This document shows, one piece after another, positions 11,318 to 21,588 of a stretch of DNA of 64,000 nt; position 1 is the first letter of the stretch, and every line of letters begins with the position of its first letter. The stretch spans positions 620,001-684,000 of the forward strand of contig JAKSXM010000228.1 in NCBI GenBank assembly GCA_022575985.1. The letters are read 5' to 3'. A program made the position numbers and the translations under genes. The DNA comes from Anagrus nilaparvatae (taxonomy: Eukaryota > Arthropoda > Insecta > Hymenoptera > Mymaridae). The notes beneath the pieces are model-generated. The model searched no databases, had not been told where the DNA came from, and was given only the letters and a program-made list of their open reading frames with translations.

Positions 11318-13335
11318 ATTATCATCTATCTACTGCTTCTATAGCCTGTTTGTGGGTCATCGTGCATTCGTCCCAAACTAATAACTTGCAACGTTTTAGT
11401 AATTCACCTCTGCTACTCGACTTACTGATATTACAAACAGGGTTATCAATTTGATGAACATTTATGGGAATTTTTAATAATGAATAAGCTGTTTGTCCAT
11501 CATCCAATAATGTTGATGAAATACCAGAAGAAGCAACACCTAAGGCTATTTGATCATCTTTCCTTACTGAAGCTAATAATAAATTTAATAAAAATGTCTT
11601 TCCAGTACCTCCTGGAGCATCTAAAAAAAATAATCCTCCCTCGTTGTTGTTAATACTATTTGTGATTGTGTCGTAAACTTGTCTTTGCTCTGGAAGTAAT
11701 GTAGGTACTGTCCTATTAACGAATAAACCTAATTCAATAGTGTCGTAATTTAGATGTTGTATTATTTCTCTATTTTCTATAGCAACGTAATCTGGACTTG
11801 GAAGGCCAATTTCCCTCAAACGTTTGCCACAAAGTTGTAATACCTTTTCTTCAATTTTGCTTAGTGTTTCATTATATATAAGCTCATTATTAATTTGTCC
11901 CGCTCTTCGTGTATTTAAAAGATGCCTGTGTAATATATCATCTGATAAATCATCTTTGTATTTATCCCATAATTGCATTGGATTGGATACATCACAGTTA
12001 CTCATTATTATGGAAAACCATTGTCTTAATTTAGGTGCAGATCTGCATAATGCAGCTTCTTCCATTGTTAAATCCCAATGGTTATCATTTTCCAATAATC
12101 CTAAATGAAAGCAAGTTTCTTGGAAAGTTTCAAAAGTTATACCGTTGATTGTTTTAAGGTATTGAAAACTTGTTGGACCTGTTATATTGTGCAAAAGCAA
12201 GCGTAAACAGAAGCACTTGTAATTTCGTAAGTGTACTGAGTACATGCGACATGTAGAAAACTCTCGAATTCGTGGCCAATTTTCAACCACATTTCCTCTC
12301 TTTCTTGGAATCCACAACTTTGCAGCATTATTCCAAACATAATAACGAGGAACATTTATGTATAGTAGTGTTTTGGCAAAAAGATCATTCTGACACAATT
12401 TAAAAAAAGCTGTTAAAGTTGTGTCACGTCGATTTTGCATTCTTTCTTGTAAATTGTCTTCGTTGAAATAAACCCTCTCACCATTTTCCAGATGAATCGA
12501 TAAATGTTGAACTGCTGGATACCGTTCGTGTAAAGGAAATCCCAATATTCTCCAGACAGCCTCGTTGCTGCTTATGTATCTTCCATGTTGATACAGCTGC
12601 ACCTCGTTTAAGAAATCAACATTTTGACCTTGATGTTGTAAATTAAATATTGCCTGATACGGACCGTGAATCATATGCCTAACTACATAATCATAAAGGT
12701 CTTGATCTGTGTTTGGATCCGGAAATTCTGCAGTAATAATTCTGTCTATATCTGCAGGCCTAATTTTATTTTTCAACCATACCAAAATATGAGCATGGGG
12801 CAAACCGCGCTTTTGCCATTCAATGGAGTACATAAATGCATCAATTTCACCAAATGCTTTTCCTTTTATAATCGCATCTATCAGTTTATTTAATTTTTTT
12901 TTGAAAACTCTAGCAATAAGATCGTGTCTGTCTGTAGCTCTTTGATTTTGATATAATTCCCTAGTAATTTCTTCCCATGTAGGGTTGCAAGTGAAAGTAA
13001 CAAAAAGATCTGATCTCTTAAAATTGCGAACGTAGGTGAACGCATCTTGTGTGTATTCAGCCATGTATCTTGGACTGTTTATAAAAGTTGATGGTAAAAT
13101 CATACGCTGGCCTAAATTATTAGGATTTACATCAGCATCAAGAGCTATTGCATCTTGTAAGTGAATGTATTGCTCTGCTATAAGTGTATTTTGGTGAGTC
13201 AGTATGTATAGTAATCGTTCTGCCTCAATTTTTGCATATATGTCAACTAAAAATTGATTAAGTAAATCTCTGTAGTACAGTAAATAATTATAGTTATAGG
13301 CGCTAGGTGTGGAACCGTTTTTTACTTTTTTTTTT
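11318..13335 (-). pseudogene. Helitron Rep domain and N-terminal half of the Pif1-like helicase
   Basis: The open frame runs upstream of its first methionine (13103) to about 13335; the upstream residues (DIYAKIEAERLLYIL, then EQYIHLQDA) belong to the Helitron Rep family. The catalytic HUH signature is GLPHAHILVWL near 12785-12815. A long linker follows, then Walker A (DAPGGTGKT near 11610) and the DE-box (VWDECTM near 11365). The frame ends in GAAGCAGTAGATAGATGA at a short deletion or frameshift just before the DNA-binding GDF motif, so helicase motifs I-II and III-VI are separated. The product would nick and unwind transposon DNA for rolling-circle transposition; this copy cannot make the full enzyme. 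Confidence 0.88.
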
Positions 13336-13718
13336 CAGCCTCTACTTTGACGTCCTCTATAAAATGTGAAAAATTTGGAAAATAAAAATGGTAATTTTTT
13401 TTGTATTCTTTGATAGTTTTGTAACAATTTAAAAAAAAATTTGAAGTTCTTGTATAATAAAATAACTAAAAAAAAAGGTGTTTAAAATTCATTAAAATTA
13501 CACAAAATAATGAAAAGGGGGCCTTAAGTACTTTTTTCCTTTTATGGTAATTTGTAGTTAAAATTTTTGCTCCCTTTTTCCACCAAAGGAAGTAAGTATA
13601 AGCTCTGGAACATAATATTAATACGGGTTGCTCATATAATATTATCAAGAATAAAAAAGGAGAATAGTGTGTATTTAATTTTAGATTCGGATACTGTAAT
13701 ATAATTTATGTGTGTGAA

Positions 13719-14278
13719 GTCGCTGACTTCGAATATGATGGTAGATTGACAATTTTGTCAATTGACAGCTGTAAATTAGCTTTCAAAAATTTAAAAGATC
13801 GTAGAAAACTTTAAACATTAGCCGGGAAATATATATTTGAGGTTGCTAATTTTGAATTTGATATCAGATTAAATATGAATACAACAAATCAGAGATACGG
13901 ACCTCAGAAACCTTCCTTACATGCTTGATGTACTTTTTAAAAATAACTTTTTTTGTAAAATAAAGTATTTCTTACTGCACAATATTATTACGCATTAGAG
14001 TTAGAAAGAAATATTACATTTAAACTATAAAACAATTACATTTCTCGTAAGTCCTTAGTTTTAAGCTTTTTAGAAAAAGCTCGATTTCCTATTCCTCAAA
14101 AAAGTTTTTTTGGATAAAATTCAAGAGTCAATCTGAATTTTCACATCCATTTTGAAATCAGTGGCCTCAATAACTTAAGTATTTATTTCTATGATATTTT
14201 AGAGCTAACTTGGACAGCTAATTGACACCTATCAATTGAAAATCTTGTCAATCTGACATCAAATTCGAAATCAGCGAC
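13719..14278. repeat. 560-bp foldback element
   Basis: GTCGCTGACTTCGAATATGA at the left end pairs with its inverted copy ending at 14278; the match runs about 63 bases to the AGCTAATTGACA region, with some mismatches. A weaker inner copy of the GAGGT-CTGAT-TTCGAA phrase lies in both arms (near 13845 and 14165), so the arms contain internal repeats. No coding capacity. Confidence 0.7.
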
Positions 14279-14784
14279 CTCAAAAACATAAAAGTATACT
14301 TTAAAAATAAAAGAAAACAAGTTTTTAAGCAATCTTGCTATGATGGAGCTTTGGAGCTTTCAAGATGTATAGTAGCCAAAGTTGAGACTTTGGTGCTTTG
14401 TGTCCATGGAGACTTTTTTTCGGGATTATGAAATCTATAACATATCAAAAATTCAACCAATTTTACCGTAAAGCCATTTCTTATATATGTTATTTAATAT
14501 ATATGTTTAATAAAAAGTTATAAAAATTACAATTATTTATTAATGAAAATAAAGCGTTCAAATTTAAAAAGAAAACACATTTAATAATATGTTGTTATTA
14601 AAATTATAAATATTTATTGAAATTACAATTGATCAAGTATTTTGACTTTTTTTATTCATTTACCAGGTCCTATTTTCTTAAAGTTATTTAAAACACATAA
14701 AAAAAATAAAATTTATCCTTTAAAACCTTCATTTAATGATATTAAATTGTTCTAACTTTTTTTTCCTTCCACAGATCTCTGAAG

Positions 14785-14955
14785 ATTTCTTTAGATCTAT
14801 TTGAATTTTCAGTGTTCTTTGGAGATCAAAAGAGATCTCCGGAGATCAAAAGTGATCTGCGGTGAACTAAAGATATTTCTCCAATTTTTCTATCTATATT
14901 TAGATTCCTGAGGATTCTTTAGATCTCTGGAGCTATAGAGATCTACAGGTTTCCG
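14785..14955. repeat. AGATCTC-rich short repeat patch
   Basis: Many copies of GGAGATC, AGATCTC and AGATCTCTGGAG occur in both orientations within 170 bases, so the patch is internally palindromic. No gene is apparent in 14280-15600 apart from this patch; the remainder is A+T-rich. Confidence 0.45.
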
Positions 14956-15618
14956 TTAGGCAAATTTGCATACTATCAATCAAATTTTAAATTCTGCCAT
15001 CTCTAGTGTGGAAAAATAGAAGGCGCAGTTAGCTGAAGGTTGGCAATATGCAAATTTGTCTACATGTATGTGCCTGCATATTTGTATCCACAAGGTGCCT
15101 AAAATCTACTAGTATGGCGTATAATAATGTTTGTTCGTTCTTCTGTTACTTTATTTCCACGTGTAGTTAATAAATAAAAAACGACATTCTAACATTGATC
15201 ATATGAAAGGGAAACTGGAGTATTTAAAAAAATATTATAATGATAACTCAGAATAATAAAATTTGCACGAAATTATAAATAAATGTTCAAAGACTGTGTT
15301 TCCAATTTATTTATCTCATCTTACAGGCTTTATTATTAAATAATATATTATAATTTATATAAATAGCCTGAACTCAAACTAATACATTTACAATTCCACT
15401 TGTATATTAAGTGACGTTAAAAAAAACTTTAAAATATTTCATTACTTAATTCTCCTGAAGAATCGTTAAAAATCAAATAAAATATTTCTGCAGGTTGATT
15501 GTATAAGAAAAATATTAAGGATAATTATTATACACATTTTAAAAGCCGAAAAGGTATAATAGGTTACGTTGATTTAATAGGAAAGAAAAATTATTCACAA
15601 ATGTTTTATGCATGCAAT

Positions 15619-16794
15619 TTACAACTTAAAAAATAATTTATTATTACCTTGCAAGCGTACAAGTTCTTTTGTCCTTGATTGCGGCAATTTTTCTTCAGCT
15701 TCGTTTGATTTAGTTTTATTTTCTTTTTCATTTTGTATGTGCGTTTTCAGATAAGTTTTGGATTGATTTTTGTCAGTATAAGCTTTAATATGCTTTATTA
15801 ATTTATTTTTTTTAGAAAATTTTTTGTTGCAACGTTTATAATGGAATATTTCAGAATGCATTTTTTCATGCCTTCGAAGTTGAACTGCTTGCCTAAATGT
15901 CTTATTACACTGTTGGCATTGACATGGTCTCTTGTCATTATGTACACGAAGATGTTGATCCAGAAGCGATTTGTAAATAAAACTTTTATTACAGTGCTTA
16001 CATTTGTGTGGTTTTTCACCGGATATTTTTTTAAGGTGTGTGATTAGATTACATTTTAAAGAAAAACTTTTCTTACAACACTCACATGTGTATGGTCTTT
16101 CACCGTTATGTAAACAAAGGTGTCTGTCCAGAAACGATTTGTAATTAAAACTTTTATTACACTGCTTACATTTGTGTGGTTTATCTCCGGAGATTGTTCT
16201 AAGGTGTGTGATTAGATTCCATTTTAGAGAAAAACTTTTATCACAACACTCACATGTGTATGGTCTTTCACCGTTATGTTTACGAAGGTGTATATTCAGA
16301 TCATATTTTTAAAAAAAACTTTTATTACAGTGCTTACATTTGTGTCGTTTTTCACCAGAGATTCTTCTAAGGTGTCTTATTAGATTTTTTCTTACAATAA
16401 AACTTTTATCACAACACTCACATGTGTATGGTCTTTTATCGTTATGTACACGAAGGTGTCTACCCAGAATATATTTGTTAATAAAACTTTTATTACATTG
16501 TTTACATTTGCGTAGCTTTTCATTGTTATGTTTATGAAGGTGTCTATCCAGAAACGATTTGTAAGTAAAACTTTTATTACAGTGCTTACATTTGTGTGGC
16601 TTTTCACCGGAGATTAGTTTAAGGTGTTTTATTAGATAACATCTTAGAGAAAAACTTTTATCACAACACTCACATGTGTATGGTCTTTCACCGTTATGTA
16701 CAAGAAACTGTTTATCCAGGTGTTTATCATTATGTTGATTAAGGGACCTTTTGGTTTGAAAGTATTTTTGGCACTTGTCACATTTGTACTGCAT
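15619..16794 (-). pseudogene. Twelve-finger C2H2 zinc-finger protein with an in-frame stop
   Basis: Start chosen at the ATG at 16794, just after a possible splice acceptor (TTATTTTTCACAG). The frame stays open for about 391 codons except for one TAA at 16309-16311, inside finger 6 where an aromatic residue is expected; reading resumes in the same frame. Twelve fingers are visible: the first YKCDKC, the last ones at 15790-15930 (CQCQQCNKTF, then a degenerate YKRCNKKF), followed by a lysine-rich tail. Most of the array alternates YTCECCDKSF fingers, ending HLxxISGEKP, with HKCKHCNKSF fingers, ending HLxxHNxxRP. The first type therefore has isoleucine where the second zinc-binding histidine should be. 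Such proteins usually bind DNA in the nucleus. The stop would leave about five fingers. Confidence 0.8.
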
Positions 16795-16909
16795 ATTTAA
16801 ACTGTGAAAAATAACAATAAAGCAACATATGAATTTTTTAAAATAAAAAATTGTTAAATTATTTATAATAAGTATTATTTTTATGGAAACAAACACCATA
16901 ATCATCTAA

Positions 16910-17985
16910 GTAATTGTAAAATTGTCACATACATACGTAACTCACATGTACGCAATTTTGTTCACGTACTCCTTGCCAAAGAATTTTTAAAATAAAAATA
17001 GACTTAATTTTTTCAAATTTCATTGCAAAATTTTTATTTAGAATTATTTTTTGCATTAGTATTTTTGAGTTATTTGTATTTAATATGTTTAATCATGATT
17101 ATGAGTTTTATAATTTAAACTTTATTTTATTTAAAATTTAAGATATATATTCATTAGCAGTGCAAATATTATGTTTAGGTTTAATTTTTGGATAAAGGAT
17201 TCTTCAACAAAATTATATTCGAGTTTAATAAATTATATATTATCTTTTACATGAAAAACTATAATAGCAATTTATACATGTAGGTTTTATATCTAGAAAA
17301 ATTATATGGAGTAGAATTTTTCAAGATATTTTTGTACTAAAACAGAAAAAAATTTATTATGTAATTATTAAATAATTTAATAATAATCGACAATTAATAG
17401 AATACGCCTTGCTCAAATCGTAACTTCAGCACTGTGTAAAAATTTACAAATAAGTTTTTATTATTACATTTTATACTATTTAATTAATTATTATTATATT
17501 ATAATTATTATTATTATCTTTATTTGCCTAGCAAAATATGGTACACTCTTTTTACATATAGTTAAATTAATTAAAATAAATAAATATGTACAATATAAAT
17601 CAATAGTACAAAGCATTAAATTAAAGTAAATAAATTAAGTAAGTAATTAACAACAAGCTGTCATTAATCAGTCAATCATGTCAATATATTTAGTCAAAAA
17701 GAATTAGAATTAGGGGGTCAATTATTTTATTTTAATTTTATAAGTTAAATATCATCTGACCTATATAAGGCCTAGACTGATTTTTTTTTCTCAAAGTATC
17801 CCGGATTGCTAACGCGCCGGCAGAACTCGAAAATATAAGTAGAAAAAATAAGTTTCTCGTTGGATTTAGACCAAAACATCGATCTTTGAGCCAACGATAG
17901 CTCTCGAAAGTTTTTTTTTGCCCAACTTAAAATTGGGATTTTCTTAAAACTTTCAGTTTTTTTAGTGGATTCAAATCGCGTTTAA
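16910..17985. other. A+T-rich region with a possible LINE tail
   Basis: No gene seen. At 17480-17530 a TTATTATTATT run followed by ATCTTTATTTGCC reads, on the minus strand, like AAATAAAGATAATAATAA, a common shape for the 3' tail of a non-LTR retrotransposon. No coding sequence of such an element is attached. Confidence 0.35.
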
Positions 17986-17989
17986 GATT

Positions 17990-19060
17990 ATGTTCTAATT
18001 GATATACCTTAGTATTTTTTCCCCATGAATCCGATGAAACAATTTATTTTAGCTTTTAACCACGTTTTATAGAAGAAAAATCGATTTATGTTGCCTTTTA
18101 GAGTTCAAATTTCAAGGGAACCAATTTTAACAGTTTTGTAGTTTTCTGAATAAATTTTTCTGTACATTATTTACAAGAAACGCATGTCTATTTTTTCCCC
18201 AGAAATCCGAAGAAACCATTTATTTTAGCTTTTGACCACGTTTTATAGGAGAAAGTCGATTATATTGGTTTTTAGGGTCCCAATTTTAAGGAAATCTATT
18301 ATAAAAGGATAGCAGTTTTCAAAATAAGTTTTTCTGAATATTATTTACAAGAAGATCTTGTATATTTTTTCCCCAGGAATCCGATGAAACATTCGTTGAA
18401 TTTAATTAATATTAATGTTTATTTTGCATCATCGTTCTTTGATTTTAATAACTTTTATATAGTAAATACTTATTCTACTTGTATAAATAAAATTTGGAAT
18501 AAACTAAAAAAAAATTACAAAAAAAAAAAAATGGAAAAATCGGCTAAATTTGGAAAAATAGATCTTCGTGCAAAAGAAATACCCAGATAAAAAATTAAAT
18601 TGTTCCATCAGAAAAAAATACATAAGTCTCAGTAGTAAATAATATTCATAAAAATATATACTAAAAATTATAAATCTCTTATAATTGATTTCCTTAAAAT
18701 TATGACCCTGAAAAGTAACAAAAATTGACATTTTGCATATAAGAGGTGGCCAAAAGCTAAAATAAATAATTTCATCGGATTCCTGGGAAAAAAAAACACA
18801 AGTTTTTTTAGTAAATAATTTTCATAAAAATTTATTTTGTAAACTATGAAACTTTTATGATTGATTTCCTTGAAATTGGGACCCTGAAACACGACAAATG
18901 TAGATTTTTCTCATATAAGAATTGGTCAAAAGCTAAATAAATGGTTTCATCGGATTCCTGGGGAAAAAATAGACAAGTCCCTCTTGTAAATAATATACAG
19001 AAAAATTTATTCAGAAAACTACAAAACTTTAAAATAACATGTTCCCTTGAAATAACTCCA
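17990..19060. repeat. Foldback element with about 170-bp tandem repeats in its arms
   Basis: The phrase CCCCA(T/G)GAATCCGATGAAAC recurs near 18020, 18197 and 18370 on the plus strand and, inverted, as GTTTCATCGGATTCCTGGG near 18765 and 18940 with a diverged copy near 18602. Each arm is therefore two to three repeats of about 165-175 bases, and the arms face each other around a unique core of about 200 bases (18395-18590). The core contains no recognisable gene. Confidence 0.75.
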
Positions 19061-19264
19061 ATGAGTATACTACACTTGACTATTGTTAGTTATCATATAT
19101 TTAGGTAATAACGGTATTCCAGCTCCTGTTGCTTGTAATGCCTTCATAACAATTGCAAAAACGTTGGAATAACTACTCTTACGAAAGGATATCCATCTTT
19201 TACTGATATGCAATCAAAAATTTTGAAAACGCTGGTTGGATATTTAAAGATGGAATAAAATAAT

Positions 19265-20110
19265 TGATGAAGATGGAAATTTTGACGTAATTTATCTTTT
19301 ATGGGTACTTTTAGGATTGCATGAAAAATTTGATAAAGTTATTGTTAACGTCAGTCATATTATTGAATTTGTAAGAACAAACAAAGATATAAATGCGATT
19401 ATTCAAGATGGAAACGTAGATGAAACATTTAAATTTTCAATAAACAAATTTGAATGATGTGTACCAAATTTGGTACCATCAGATCGTGCAAAAATTTTTA
19501 AGCAAATAGAAAAAGATAATACTATAAAAATGGAATACCACTCTTTTGAAATATATGTATATCCATCACTTCCATTATCTACTAAAACAGTATGGGCAGT
19601 AAAAACACTAGACAAACTAGAAAAGCCTCGTTTTGTTTTAGAAGGATTTCAAACAAATAGAGTTAATATTAGAACAGCCAATGCTAGTCATTTTGATCAC
19701 AGCCATATAACTAATGTGAAATTATATTTAAATTCAGAAAGTTTCCCATATGGAAATTTAAATCTCGATATAGCAGGCAAAAATTACTCATTTTTGTACG
19801 ATATGTTTTTAAGATTTCAAATATATCTTATTATGGAAAAGAATGCGCAGAATCTTTTATTGATCGCAAAAAATTTATCAATGAAACACCTTTGATTGTA
19901 ATAGATTGCTCGAAACAAAATGAATCCATGAAATATGCACCTGTAGATGTTAGGTTAGAATTCGAGATTAGTCGCGCTTTTCCACCAAATTCAACGGCGT
20001 ACTGTTTAATCATACATGATAGGATGGTGCAATATAAACCAATCAGTGATGAAGTAAGAAAATTAGTTTCAGGTGTGGGAGAAGCTGAAATAGTAAGGAT
20101 AACTATTTAA
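19265..20110 (+). pseudogene. Remnant of an endogenous virus-like or Maverick-like protein gene
   Basis: Coding-like sequence runs from about 19265 to the TAA at 20108-20110. It is broken by an in-frame TGA near 19455 and by a frame change near 19815-19840; the two halves visibly belong to the same protein. Landmarks are VWAVKTLDKLEKP near 19590, NVKLYLNSESFPYGNLNLD near 19720 and VIDCSKQNES then YCLIIHDRMVQY near 19900-20030. I recognise the pattern as a family repeated in arthropod genomes, and suspect the capsid-type protein of a Maverick/Polinton-like or related endogenous DNA virus, but I am not certain of the function. The N-terminal region (19090-19265) is too decayed to read. Confidence 0.4.
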
Positions 20111-20274
20111 AAAACAAAGATCATTAAAAAATTTCTTCATTTCCTAACCATAGAGTACTTCGTAGACTTCCAATCTTTCAAGCTCACCTCTAACGAATTT
20201 GCTATTAAGGAATTAGCAATTATAAAATTAGGAAGTCATCAACCACCAGCCGTCTTCGTCTTCAAGCCACCATG

Positions 20275-20515
20275 TCATTGGTTCGATCTTCCTATACGCT
20301 GCAGAGTAAAAAATAACTGTCTGGCTATTTTTATCCTAGGCCGCAAAAATAAAGAATGGCCCAGATGGCAAACTGCGATCTGGGACATTCTTTTATTACG
20401 GCCGAGGCCAAAATATAATTTTTCTTCGTCAGTGGCTAGGAAACACGTATTTTCGAATCGCACTGCGGCCGGGAAATACGTGCTTTCTGGCCACTGACAA
20501 GAAAAAATTATTTAA
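20275..20515. repeat. Dispersed hairpin repeat of the AAAGAATGGCCCA family
   Basis: AAATAAAGAATGGCCCAGAT near 20347 and its partly inverted partner GGGACATTCTTTTATTACGG near 20382 form a hairpin. The outer CTTCGTCAGTGGCTAGGAAA near 20425 and TTTCTGGCCACTGACAAGAA near 20483 form a second one. Related copies are at 36216-36360, 37785-37860 and 38860-39020. Confidence 0.55.
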
Positions 20516-20518
20516 CAA

Positions 20519-20811
20519 TGACGTGGGAATATGGTTATATTCCATATGATCAAGTAGAAAGTATTTTAAAAACTGCTTTATCTGATGCAGGTAAAATTTA
20601 TGTAAAAGGATTGCAGAAATTTTAAGAGGCTTGAAAAATATTTAAATAACGTAGTCGATTTAGAAGCTGTTTCAAAATGCCCGACTTTAAAAACATTTAA
20701 AAAATGGCGGATTTCAGAAAATTTATGTAAACATCATCAGAATTCAAATATGGTTTGTGCAGTGTACAATGTGTTATTGCTTGAAAAATATATGCATATA
20801 AATAAGCCTTG
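20519..20811 (+). pseudogene. 5' part of an unidentified ORF split by a foldback insertion
   Basis: Reading starts at ACGTGGGAATATGGTTAT and gives a coherent protein-like sequence (YGYIPYDQVES, then GKIYVKGLQKF), ends at a TAA at about 20622-20624, and continues in another frame as EKYLNNVVDLEAVSKCPTL to the insertion point. At 20798-20811 the sequence ATAAATAAGCCTTG encodes part of INKP and is duplicated on the far side of the 2.7-kb insertion, where the same frame continues. The function is not recognised. The gene lies just downstream of the virus-like remnant in the same orientation, so both may derive from one element. Confidence 0.5.
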
Positions 20812-20889
20812 AAAAAACTCGATGTCTTCCAGCAAAAAAATTTTTATTTGAAAAATAAAAATATAAATTTTTTGGAGATTTAAAAATTA

Positions 20890-20925
20890 AATATTTCGGA
20901 GATTTTTCACTCCATCATCAGGACT
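20890..20925 (-). ncRNA. Degenerate hammerhead-like motif, left arm
   Basis: Read on the minus strand from 20921: CTGATGA, one extra T, GGAG, an 8-base loop, CTCC, then GAAA. It is the inverted copy of the motif at 23406-23445, but the 3' strand of stem I (GACA in the right copy) is replaced by a TAATTT-type sequence, so this copy should not fold fully. Confidence 0.45.
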
Positions 20926-21015
20926 AAAAATAATAAAATACATTAATTACTAATATATATAAAAAAATATTTACACAATATTTACCACATAGTCTAAAAA
21001 TTAGATGTTTACATA

Positions 21016-21588
21016 TTAAATAATTAAATATTGTATGCAACTATAAAAGTATGCATGGACTATTGTATGTTATTTACACTGTTGTTGTATACATTGCGTG
21101 GTGTAGGTTTTATACATGTGTAAGATAAAATTCTGTCAATACATAAATCAATTTTACTCAATATTATCATAGACATCTATGATTAATTCTAAATACTAAT
21201 TATAACATATACCTTAAAATATATAGAACATCTACCTTATCATATCATGTAATTATTTTCTAATAAATAGATAAGCTTACAATAAGCTGGATTTACTTTA
21301 TTTGATTCTTCTTGTTTATTTAAACCGTTCTTTTGACTTTTTATAAGAAAAGATTCTGAAAAGATCCGTTTATGATAATGTTGTTCTGTATCTAAAACCT
21401 TTACCCCTTTCCAATTAAACCTACGACCTAATTTTCTATGTTCTGTGACTAATTGTGTTTATCAGAATCTAGTTTCCAATTACCAAAATGTTCACTAATT
21501 CTGACACCTAATTCTCTTTTTGTTACTCCAACATAAGTCCATAGTCCATGCATACTTTTATAGTTGCATACAATATTTAATTATTTAA
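21016..21588 (-). mobile_element. 573-bp nested segment with perfect 47-bp inverted ends
   Basis: The ends TTAAATAATTAAATATTG (21016) and its reverse complement (to 21588) match over 47 bases with no mismatch. The segment is flanked by TA on both sides (21014-21015 and 21589-21590); the right arm of the foldback preserves the empty site as a single TA. On the minus strand it carries a Penelope GIY-YIG endonuclease remnant followed by non-coding sequence. The inverted ends include coding sequence of the endonuclease, so they look like a copy made during insertion (snap-back or template switch), not classical transposon termini. Confidence 0.65.
21243..21588 (-). pseudogene. Penelope-like element GIY-YIG endonuclease remnant
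   Basis: Minus-strand translation gives IVCNYKSMHGLWTYVGVTKR near 21520-21580, then RISEHFGNW. After a frame change near 21460 it continues with TEHRKLGRRFNWKGVKVL, ExxxxKRIFSE and a C-terminal block near 21260. The order YVGxTKR, R..EH, H..FxW..VKVLxxE and KRxxSE is that of the endonuclease domain at the C-terminus of Penelope-like retroelements, which nicks target DNA. The reverse-transcriptase part is missing here; an RT remnant of the same class lies at 31278-31545. Confidence 0.7.

Larger units (their letters stand above)
10043..13340 (-). mobile_element. Broken autonomous Helitron
   Basis: The minus-strand coding region encodes an HUH replication-initiator domain fused to a Pif1-like helicase, the hallmark of rolling-circle Helitrons. 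The 3' end is at 10043: minus-strand GCAGCTAG followed by T, with a GC-rich hairpin (GGGGCTTCGCCCC, about 10087-10100) roughly 45 bases inward. The 5' terminus (TC) was not located; the reading frame closes at a TGA near 13336 beside an A/T homopolymer, so the N-terminal part is missing or frameshifted. The Rep-helicase frame is also broken near 11320. Sequence between the stop codon and the terminus (10130-10350) is A+T-rich. Confidence 0.85.
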
